Source: Suillus spraguei (lineage: Eukaryota; Basidiomycota; Agaricomycetes; Boletales; Suillaceae). Taken from it: 39,729 bases of DNA. The notes under the pieces were generated by a model. That model had not been told where the DNA came from. It ran no database searches and saw only the letters and a list, made by a program, of their open reading frames with translations. Where the stretch lies: positions 1-39,729 of the forward strand of contig JABCPU010000544.1 of the NCBI GenBank assembly GCA_016800925.1, written 5' to 3'. The position numbers and the translations under genes are program-made. Positions 27,344 to 37,200 of the stretch are shown one piece after another; position 1 is the first letter of the stretch; the number at the start of each line of letters is the position of its first letter.

Positions 27344-29466
27344 GTGATAGACATTATATGATGGGGTAGTGTGAGGCTTTTGACCCTCATGTACAGGAGG
27401 AGTATTCAAAGGCCACATGTAATGATGCACATTATATGATGGAGTGATGTGACATTTTTTACCCTCATGGATAGTGGGAGACTTGGAAGCCCACTTTCTA
27501 TAAGAGGGTGGTGCAACATTATTTGAGCCTCATCCACAGTAGGAGCCTTGGAAGGCCACATTTTGACATGCACATGATATATGATAGAGTTGTCCGAAGT
27601 TTTTGACACCCATGCATAGTGGGAGCCTTGGAAGGCCACATTGTGAGCACATGATATGATAGAGTGGTACAATGTTTTTGACCCCCATGCACAGTGGGAG
27701 CCTTGGAAGGCCACATTTTGAGATGTACATGATATGATAGAGTGGTACAATGTTTTCGACCCACATGCATAGTGGGAGCCTTGGAAGGCCACATTTTGAG
27801 ATGCACATAATATGATAGAGTGGTCCGAAGTTTTTGACCCCCATGCACAGTGGGAGCCTTGGAAGGCCACATTTTGAGGTGCACATGATATGATAGAGTG
27901 GTCCGAAGTTTTTGACCCCCATGCACAGTGGGAGCCTTGGAAGGTCACATTTTGAGATGCACATGATATGATAGAGTGGTCCGAAGTTTTTGACCCCCAT
28001 GCATAGTGGGAGCCTTGGAAGGCCACATTTTGAGGTGCACATGATATGATAGAGTGGTACAATGTTTTTGACCCCCATGCACAGTGGGAGCCTTGGAAGG
28101 CCACATTTTGACATGCACATAATATGATTGAGTGGTCCGAAGTTTTTGACCCCCATGCATAGTGGGAGCCTTGAAAGGCCACATTTTGAGGTGCACATGA
28201 TATGATAGAGTGGTACAATGTTTTTGACCCCCATGCACAGTGGGAGCCTTGGAAGGCCACATTTTGACATGCACATAATATGATAGAGTGGTCCGAAGTT
28301 TTTGACCCCCATGCACAGTGGGAGCCTTGGAAGGCCACATTTTGAGGTGCACATGATATGATAGAGTGGTCCGAAGTTTTTGACCCCCATACATAGTGGG
28401 AGCCTTGGAAGGCCACATTTTGAGATGCACATGATATGATAGAGTGGTACATTGTTTTTGACCCCCATGCACAGTGGGAGCCTTGGAAGGCCACATTTTG
28501 ACATGCACAGTGGGAGCCTTGGAAGGCCACATTTTGAGGTGCACATGATATGATAGAGTGGTCCGAAGTTTTTGACCCCCATGCATAGTGGGAGCCTTGG
28601 AAGGCCACATTTTGAGGTGCACATGATATGATAGAGTGGTCCGAAGTTTTTGACCCCCATGCACAGTGGGAGCCTTGGAAGGTCACATTTTGAGATGCAC
28701 ATGATATGATAGAGTGGTCCGAAGTTTTTGACCCCCATGCATAGTGGGAGCCTTGGAAGGCCACATTTTGAGGTGCACATGATATGATAGAGTGGTACAA
28801 TGTTTTTGACCCCCATGCACAGTGGGAGCCTTGGAAGGCCACATTTTGACATGCACATAATATGATTGAGTGGTCCGAAGTTTTTGACCCCCATGCACAG
28901 TGGGAGCCTTGGAAGGCCACATTTTGAGGTGCACATGATATGATAGAGTGGTCCGAAGTTTTTGACCCCCATGCATAGTGGGAGCCTTGGAAGGCCACAT
29001 TTTGAGGTGCACATGATATGATAGAGTGGTCCGAAGTTTTTGACCCCCATGCACAGTGGGAGCCTTGGAAGGTCACATTTTGAGATGCACATGATATGAT
29101 AGAGTGGTCCGAAGTTTTTGACCCCCATGCATAGTGGGAGCCTTGGAAGGCCACATTTTGAGGTGCACATGATATGATAGAGTGGTACAATGTTTTTGAC
29201 CCCCATGCACAGTGGGAGCCTTGGAAGGCCACATTTTGACATGCACATGATATGATAGAGTGGTACAATGTTTATGACCCACATGTACAGTGGGAGCCTT
29301 GGAAGGCCACATTTTGACATGCACATGATATGATAGAGTGGTACAATGTTTATGACCCACATGCACAGTGGGAGCCTTGGAAGGCCACATTTTGAGATGC
29401 ACATGATATGATAGAGTGGTACAATGTTTTTGACCCCCATGCACAGTGGGAGCCTTGGAAGGCCAA
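27344..29466 (-). repeat. 78-bp minisatellite array, about 27 units, open in three minus frames
   Basis: Unit built from gtgggagccttggaaggcc-acattttgaggtgcacatgatatgatagagtggtccgaag-tttttgacccccatgcaca. The period is exactly 78 in the core (for example 27,851, 27,929, 28,007). The leftmost units (27,344-27,530) are diverged and irregular. One unit near 28,497-28,532 is only 36 bp and one near 27,645 is 75 bp. Because indels are multiples of three, minus-strand frames of 702 and 620 codons run through it, with 26-residue repeats such as CGLPRLPLCMGVKN or NVAFQGSHCAWGSK. I treat these as non-coding, with a finding on the frame preservation. Confidence 0.92.
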
Positions 29467-29484
29467 AGATACAACAGTGCAAAA

Positions 29485-29960
29485 TTGCTGAAAAGCCAAT
29501 CCTAGCCAATCCTAGGAGGCCCCATAACTGGCTCAAGCTGTGTTCAACACTATGGAACTCCTTGGGCTTAAGGATCGCATACTTGCAATAATGGCAGACG
29601 ATGCGTCGAACGATGACATGATGTGTCAGGCACTGCAAGAGTTATGCGAGAAGGATGACATCATTTTCAATGCGCGGCATGCTCGATTACGGTGCATGCC
29701 CCATACAACCCATCTTTCAGCTCTAGTGGTGCTTCATGAGGTTTCACATCTTGGACTCCTGACTCATTTGTTGCAGGTTTTAGCTATTAAAAAGCATCGG
29801 TGCTATCAAGACCAGTATGATCTACAAGACTTTTGGTTTGAAACTATCGTGTATGAGTTCATTGATGCTTTGCACCATGGCAGGCTCAGCAGTTGCTGTC
29901 GAACGCATTTTTTCAGGTGGACGTGATGCCATTTCTCTTTGACGTGCTAGTCTGCAACCC
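29485..29960 (+). pseudogene. hAT-family transposase remnant
   Basis: One frame reads MELLGLKDRILAIMADDASN, then CQALQELCEKD and RLRCMPHTTHLSA, the central RNase H-like region of fungal hAT transposases. After a deletion, another frame at about 29,876-29,960 reads MAGSAVAVERIFSGGRDAISL, stop, RASLQPGT. That is the conserved C-terminal hAT dimerisation motif (usually SAxVERxFS). The zinc finger, N-terminal half and much of the core are missing, so it is inactive. The left edge is overrun by the 78-bp array. Confidence 0.75.
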
Positions 29961-30006
29961 GGCACTTCATACCCACTACATCTGATGTATTGGGTATGAA
30001 GTGCCG
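29960..30006. repeat. Perfect palindrome with 16-bp arms
   Basis: cggcacttcataccca (29,960-29,975) and its exact reverse complement tgggtatgaagtgccg (29,991-30,006) around a 15-bp loop that itself contains acat-ctg-atgt. It lies exactly where hAT coding on the plus strand gives way to probable KDZ coding on the minus strand. Confidence 0.9.
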
Positions 30007-30151
30007 ATGCAAGTGAATTGATGGTGTCACAGGAACGCTCAAAAAGAGAGCGATAGAAGGGGAGCAGCTCGACTGATATGGCCATTCGGGGCTGGGAGGG
30101 AGCAGTAGGGAATAAGCCGTAGAAAACAAGTGTTTGCGCTAAGTTAGACAT
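29991..30151 (-). pseudogene. Probable fragment of a KDZ transposase gene
   Basis: The minus strand reads MSNLAQTLVFYGLFPTAPSQ, then PRMAISVELLPFYRSLFERSCDTI. From memory this resembles the GLFPTAPxQPRxAxS...FYRALFERSCDA segment of the cysteine-cluster proteins associated with Kyakuja-Dileera-Zisupton transposons in mushrooms. Only ~50 residues remain. It is fused head-on to the hAT remnant. The family call is tentative. Confidence 0.4.
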
Positions 30152-30441
30152 CTACAGCTCATCGCGTCTATGGAGATGAAATCTAAAAGAAATTAGCTGT
30201 TCAAGTCCAAGACTCCATGTATGCGACCAAATACTTACAGTCAAAAAAAGAGACCTGAATTGGTCAAGTACCATCCATGTCTTTGCCCATTTCCTGTAAT
30301 GATTGATGTTTGTGTCCGATTAGACTAGATAAATTACGTTACTGAAATTTTTAGTCAGCAGGCATTTCTGATTCTAGTAAGACGGTGTAGCCATAATACA
30401 CCCATCACCTTAGTCTGCCCTGACATTTTCAAGACTTCCTC
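30152..30441. other. Intergenic, upstream of the Ulp1-sirtuin gene
   Basis: A+T-rich with no open frame or repeat recognised. It presumably contains the promoter of the gene starting at 30,442; no clear TATA box was found. Confidence 0.4.
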
Positions 30442-32620
30442 ATGCCTAACCTTGATCTACCATCTTCTTCGCACCCTCAGGCTGAGCAAGGTATGGACAT
30501 AGATGAAATATCCATACTCCCACAAGCATCTGTTGGAATAACAATAACCTCAAGCCAAATATCACGCAACATAGGAGGCATTAAAGTTATAGATTCAGAT
30601 CTGGATTGCCTGCGATATCCAAATGAACAGATCAACAGTGCCACTATGAATGCATATACCAATCTGGTACCAAACAAAGATCATAGTTTGATTAAAGCAG
30701 GATGTGTAATCATCAGTTCACTGGTTCCCCGCTTGATACATGGAAGCACTTCATGTAGCACAACGTTGGAAACTATTGTTTCAGAGGTCAGTATCTTGGT
30801 TTAAGCAAAGGTTTATGAATTTAATCACGTCAACCTCTTTGATTCAGATTACCAAGAAAAAGATGCTGGCCTTCAAGTGCTGGCTTTTCCTTTATATGGA
30901 GAAGATTCCTCTCATTGGGTCCTAGGTTGGGTGGATTGGTCAAGACATGAGATAGGTTTGTTTGATAGTCTAGGAAAATATCCTAACTGGGCTCGCAAGG
31001 TCAGCAGATATTTTAATTAATATATGTTAGATAGACATCCAACATAATTTTTATATCAGGACGTCCAACATGCTGCTGCTGGTCTGGAGTACTGGCTAAA
31101 ACATGAGGCTTATCCAGAGATTGAATCACTTGAACAAAGATTCAAAGACTGGAGAATCCACCATCATTCTCCACGTAATGGTCAACGACAAAAAGATGGT
31201 TGGTCCAGCGGTATATTTGTTATGATGGCAATGAATGGGCTTTCCGATTTGGATTTCTCATGTGTACATCAAAGGAAGGTGAGGACGACAAAGACATTGG
31301 CATTAAAGGCCATAGAGAAAGTCCGGTAATTCCAACATATTAAGTATAATTCTAGATGAACTGGCTGACATAAAAACTTCAGACTGGTCTTAGTACCTAG
31401 CCGTTCTAAAAAAGGCCATCTTTTGTCATCTATAGATGATTCCAATTCTTCATCATCTAATAATACCACCGAAAACCCAACAATTTGGAAGTCTCCTGAA
31501 AGTGAAGAGGTTCAGAAAGTTGTGGAGAGCATATTATGTGCTAAGAACCTAGTTGTTATTTGCGGTATGATCTAGTCTAGCTTTTACAAGCTTCTTACTG
31601 AAGAAATCAATCCTATTGCATTGCAATTTCTCTGTAGGTCCAGGTGTATCTGTTTCCACCAGATCTTCCAGCCAGTCTTTATTAGATCCTCTTGAACTAC
31701 TGCGCCCTATAATCTGGCAGGTGTGCAATACAGAATTGTACAAGTCTTGAAGAGTATCTTACATATCATTGTACCTGCAGGACCAGGCACAGTCATCTTC
31801 AGTGATTCAGACTGCAATGCGCCATTTGAACCAAATACCCACAAACAACTTGTTTTACCGGGCCATACACTCTCTGGATCGGCGTGGTAATCTTTTGCGA
31901 GTCTATACTCAAAACATTGATGCCATGGAAAAGACAGCCTCATTGTTGTCCTTTGGAGTTCCAAACCCATCAGAGATAGATCCATCTAAATATCTTAGAT
32001 GCATTCCATTGCTAGGACGTCTAGATCAGATGTCTTGCACTTTGGGTTGTAAGATGGTTCCATCATCTACCTTCCTGGATCGATTGACTTCAGATGGGCT
32101 TCCTATATGCACCACCTGTAAATCTTACAATCAGCATGGACATAAAGGCATCAGACATCCAAATATTGTGGTGTACAAAGAGGATCAACCAAATCTAGAT
32201 TCTATTCTGGCTCATGACAAGAATCTTGTGGATGTGGTACTGGCCATAGGCATTCGTCCTTGCTTCAATATTTCTGACATCATCAAACATCTTTCCCAAG
32301 CTGCACAGTCTAGAACTTCCATAGGGGTTCTTTCATCCATTCTAATGGACCAGAATCAGTCTACTCTGGAAAAAACTGGAATCCCTGCACTGTTTCAAGT
32401 TTCTTGGAAATTAGATCTACAAGACTTTTTTGGACGTATTACTAGGGCTGCCTATCACGATGGTATCCATAATCCTGCCAGTAACACTATGGTGATATCC
32501 AGAAGGCTGTTGCTTAGGAGCTCCTCCACAAAGCAATCAGATGATGAAGACACTGATGATGGTTATCACAATGATAAACTATTGCTGACACTGAGGCCTT
32601 GGTCTTTACCTATTATTTAG
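30442..32620 (+). CDS. Ulp1-like protease/sirtuin-like fusion protein, catalytic residues altered
   Basis: Five exons joined by in-phase GT-AG introns at 31,000-31,059, 31,326-31,382, 31,565-31,637 and 31,721-31,780. Exon 1-2 encodes a C48/Ulp1 fold: YPNEQINSATMNAY, AFPLYGEDSSHWVLGWVDW with the His at 30,913, LFDSLG with the Asp at 30,964, and QKDGWSSGIFVMM, where the nucleophilic Cys is Ser (AGC, 31,207-31,209). A K- and S-rich linker leads to a Sir2-like domain: NLVVICGPGVSVS in place of GAGIS, no PDFR segment, YTQNIDAMEK present, CIPLLGRLDQ in place of PLHGxL (catalytic His lost), zinc-type CTTC kept, and GTSL replaced by GIRP. Family knowledge: Ulp1 cuts SUMO and Sir2 removes acyl groups using NAD; this protein probably does neither. 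Two nearby one-base shifts (around 30,789 and 30,806) displace ~7 codons and put a TAA in the main frame. It is either a decaying gene or one with base errors. Confidence 0.7.
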
Positions 32621-32895
32621 TCATGTAGCCAAAAGCAACTCTACTTATGATGGCGTGTCATCTTTTCAAACAATCTATGATATTTAAGTATGACTCATGG
32701 TTGTATTAGAATACAAATGGAATGGAGGTGCTGCTTTGTAGGCATGCTTCAGAAATAACCATGGTGCCTAAGTGAGCCCATGTAAACTCATAAAATTAAA
32801 AATATCCAATTATCAACCGTGGGAGTTTGATGGTTTCAATAGATGTGGTAGCTGAAATAACTTTGTCAAGTTAATGTGCTTTGTTGGTGCATATC
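32621..32895. other. Intergenic spacer between the tandem sirtuin genes
   Basis: No open frame. A+T-rich, with the promoter of the next gene and the terminator of the previous one presumably included. Confidence 0.4.
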
Positions 32896-34104
32896 ATGGT
32901 AGTGAAAGTGCCCTTAACACATGACACTTCATCAGAAGCCATTTCAACAGTCATCTCATCAATTTTAGAAGCTCAGAATCTAATTATTATATGTGGTAAG
33001 TTTGACTCCCATAATGCATTTGAGCATCTAACTTCAACTATAAGAAATGTAGGAGCAGGAATATCAGTATCAGCAGGAATTCCTGACTTCCGTTCTTCAC
33101 AAGGACTGTTTACTACTGGAGTGCTGAGTAAGGATTTGCTAGATGCAAATGTTTGGAAGGTGCTGAATGTTCTATGAATCTCTTATTATGGTTACTGATT
33201 TATTGCTTTGATATTATCTTCTATAGATACCATCCGAGGCTGCATCTCTATGCAAAACTCTGGCACAACTATATCAAAAATGTTCTCAAGCATCTCCTAC
33301 TCCTTTTCATCTGGCTCTTAAAATGTTAGATGAAAAAGGTGGTCTACGCCGAGTCTATACTCAAAATATTGACCTGCTGAATCAAAGGCAGGCTTATCTT
33401 TTGGAGTGCCTCAGACACAGGATCTTAAAGAAACTCCTCGATGCATCCCTTTACATGGCACATTGGAGACTCTGGCATGCATAAAATGCTGTCATCAGTC
33501 ACAGTTGCACTTGCATATTTCAACTCTAATGACTGGTTGTCTGCCACTATGTCCAGCTTGTCAACAGGTCGAAGAAGAGCGTCAAATCATGCATAAGCGT
33601 CCCCGCACACCAGGAATATTGATACCAAATATAGTCCTTTATGGTCAGACACATCCAGCTGGTGATCTTCTGGGTCAATGCATCGCTCATGATGCTAATG
33701 GAGATCGTAAAAGAGTAAAAGCAGATGTTTTACTAGTAGCTGGAACCAGCCTCAAGATCCCAGGTGTAATCACCGCAGTACACGAGTTTGCTCAGGCAGT
33801 TCATGTTCAGAATCCAGGAGATGGATACAAATCAATTTATTTAGATCAAAATCCACTCCCGTCAAAATGGGATGGAGTTTTTGATGCTTGGGTATCAGGT
33901 GACATACAGATTTTTGCCCAACATTTGATAAGATCCCTTGGTCCTCAGTCCAACCACTTTGTAGAGGATACCATTCAATCTCAATACTCTACAAGTATAA
34001 CAATCTTGGCAGAAGATCTTCCTCCTGAAGCTGCATTCTTTTTGAAAGGCAGAGATCATATTATGTTACATATCAGGCAACCCTTTTATATACCTATCTT
34101 ATAG
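32896..34104 (+). CDS. Sirtuin (Sir2-family NAD-dependent deacylase), Hst3/4-like
   Basis: Introns at 32,996-33,052 and 33,160-33,226 restore LIIICGAGISVSAGIPDFRS, the NAD-binding hallmark. Next are RRVYTQNIDLLNQ (ribose pocket), CIPLHGTLETLACIKC with the catalytic His and first zinc pair, CPAC (second pair), ILIPNIVLYGQTHPAGD, ADVLLVAGTSLKIPG and IYLDQNPLPSKWDGVFD. GTSLKIPG with a following HEFAQAVH resembles the fungal Hst3/Hst4 branch. One base appears missing at CAAAGG (33,383-33,388), shifting the frame between QNID and the LSFGVP segment; otherwise all motifs are intact. The C-terminal IRQPFYIPIL mirrors the end of the upstream fusion gene, so the two sirtuin halves probably arose by duplication. 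First ATG after 32,881 chosen as start. Confidence 0.75.
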
Positions 34105-34231
34105 AAGAGTAAGATCTAGCTGTTTTTTCATACTCTTTCTTGAATTTAAGATTATATAGTTTATGATGATTTCAGGTGACTAGACCAAGATTCAAATGAT
34201 TTGAAATATAAATATATAAGCATAATAGTGT

Positions 34232-37200
34232 TCAGTAGGTACTAACATCAGAGTCATTGTCCTCTTCATCAGCTTCCTCTCCACTCCTGTTGTAATCAAA
34301 TAATGAGTCAATTTCAGACTCATCATTGGTTAGATCATCATCATTTGAATCTGACATTGAATTTGTTTCAGAGACACTGTCATCTTCTGTTTGTTTTTTC
34401 TTGGAGCTGTTTCTATCTTTGGTGCTTGGACAGGGCTTTGATGCTGCTGTGTCATGTGGCAGAGGTATCTTTTGACTGATGACGCTTTGCTAATGATAAA
34501 AGAATGAGTGATATCTTTGAAGATGTCTGATTTGGTCATACTTTAATCTGCCTAGTTGGTGGTTTTCTAGCATGCTTAGCCTTTGTAGAACGGCGATCGA
34601 CTCTAGTTTTTCTTGGTACCACCTTACTGCTTTTAGGATCACGTCCTTGTAACCTCATGATGGTTGTAAGAAAATCTTGAGGTCTCTTGAGAATGGCTGG
34701 TCTCTTGATAGTGCGCTTTCTTCCTCCAATTTTTTGTATGAGGTAGAAATTTGGATTAGTGACTATCTTGATGCTATCTTGACCAGAAGCCAAGGTCCAA
34801 GTAGAGCCAGGACTTTTTTGAGTAGGTTTGTTGGCATCCGGAAGGCATTGAAGATTGGCAAATAGTATATCCAATCTGTCATGCAGATGCTGCAACTGGG
34901 CTTCAGATAGTTTGGAGCACATCTCATGATAGCTTGCAATATAACCCTGGGTCCAATAAATCTTCCACTTCGATGACTGTGGTGGTGCAGAGTCCTTGTG
35001 AGGAAAAAATGTGGTGCGTCTCTGAGCAAATGAGAGATGAGGACGGCCAGGTTTATCTCCTTCTAGTCCAGCACTGCAGGCTTGGAATTTGATGGAGATA
35101 ATCCATTGATTTATCCGATCCAAAGACCAGCATGTCATAGCCTCCTGGAGATTATGGCAGATTGTGGGATTGACAGTGATGGCATCCATAAATTCATCGG
35201 TAGTCTGTGTTCCACCCAGCTGCAACCAAAACTCTCTGGTGAATTGGATGAATAGAAGGCCTATGTTCAAATCTCCTGGATCCCAGATGGAGTCATAAAT
35301 CCAAGGCCTCATTAAGACTTGAGGGCGATCTTCAACTGTCTCCACTACATCCTTCCAGCTAGGCTGCGGACCAATAGGCCAGTTGTCTGAACTTGTTATA
35401 TGATTGGATGGAGGAAGGATTTTAGGACGGCTTTTGATATTGGCACCCATGATTTTGAGAACCTCAGCATTGTCTTCTTTCATGATATATTCTTCCATAT
35501 CATAAAGAAAGAGCATGCCATGCCGATCCCATATCCTCTCAACATCTAGACTTTGAAGGGACTGCCGCAAATGGAGATCCATTGCTATAGGGGTGGAGGT
35601 CAAACACCTTAGAAGATGACATATGATGCTGGTTTGGATGCCATAGTTGAGAGGTTTCTCCACTTTTAATGTTTTTTGAAGACGTCTCAAGCCCTCCAGC
35701 CTGCTATCCATGAGTCCAAACCAAACATTGGATGGAATCCAAAGAATAGGTTGAGATTTCATAAAAGCTTCAGCCTAGTTGTCATCTATGAGCAACATAA
35801 AAAGGAAAACAAATATTGAAAGACATACCTGTTTTTTTAAATAGGGAAGGACCTCTAAAGCAGCTTGTCCGCTCATTCTATATTCATCACGACATCCATA
35901 GGCTCTTTGAGAAGGACCGCCACTATAGATTTCATGCATCCATCTACATTCTTTGAGATATGCCTCCGTGAAATGATAGGCATCTCTATCAGAAATAAAC
36001 TTTGGTCGGTTGTTGTTGGGCCTGATGGCCTCGTAGGACAAATGATAAGCAGAACGAAAGCAGATCTGGCTGGAACGTGCATTGGCTAACATCATTTCTG
36101 CCTGAATTCCACCATATCTCCCTAAAGTGTTAGTATGATGAATATTACCCTTTTTAAATCCTCCTTTTTGAAAAGAAGCCTTCAAAGCATCCAGCCTCCA
36201 AAGACCTACAAACTGACCAGTGGGATTGAAGCTGATTCCCAGATCCAAGTATAGTTCTCCATGCTTTCGGTCCATCATATAATCCCAGTCCAAGTTTGCA
36301 AAGTTGGTCTTCAGAGCTTCATATGGAGAGTTATATCTGCCATCTTGGCCATCCTTTGTCCATAGTTTGATGCCTTTGCCTTCCAAGACAAAAAAGAAGG
36401 ATCCATATGGGGCCAACATTGCTTGATCTCTAACACGCATCTTCATGCTATTTTGAATCCTTTCAAATGCTGTTCTGGAGACAGGAGTGGCCTTAGGTCT
36501 TTGACTTCCAGGCTGACCAGAGCCACCTTTGCGTGATTTGTATCTGATCTCATGGACGGTGGTATCCACGTATGGCAAGGAAGAATTAGATGACTCCTGA
36601 GATATCGAAGGTAGAACCACTTGGTTCCAAAATAAATCAATGACATCCAGAGGAATTCGAGTAGCCTTTAATGATGAGTTGGTACGGTTGTGAATCATTC
36701 TTGGAAAGAAGAGCAGAAGATTGGAGATATGATTTCCTGTGCTTAGCACACCAAATGGCACATGAGGTATGGAGCTTAAAGGGATGGATTTGGTCCACCA
36801 CTCTTGCCTTTGAGTGCCATCTGGACCCTGGTCTTCTGCACTTTGAGGGATGAGAACATCCACATAAATGTGATTGTGCTTCTGGATAGGTGCTTGCTGA
36901 TCGATTACTGGAGCCAAGTAGATTCCTAAGCTGAGAGCAGGACAAAAGTCTCGAGTAACCCAGATATAGCTGTCAATGTCCACAGAGATCATGATCTCAT
37001 CAGGAACATCCATATCTAGCTCTAGGTCCATTATGATCCTCTGGTTTCCAGTGGGATGAGCTCCAAAAACAAATAGAGTTTCATATACTCCTTTTTTTTC
37101 TGAAGCCAGCCGTCTAGCATCTAGCAACATCTCAGATCCTGCCATAATCCTGACGTCACTTGGAACCACCATTCTTTCATCAGAAAACATAGAGCTTCTA

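Noticed and set aside
27406..29638. Long minus-strand frames of 620 and 702 codons as repeat-protein genes
   Set aside because: They lie in a 78-bp minisatellite that is stop-free in all three minus frames. The 702-codon one starts antisense to the hAT remnant. No start context, promoter or domain supports coding.
30477..30677. Minus-strand frames opposite the Ulp1-sirtuin gene (for example 30,477-30,677, 31,269-31,469 and 31,707-31,985)
   Set aside because: They are antisense to exons with recognisable domains and consistent introns.
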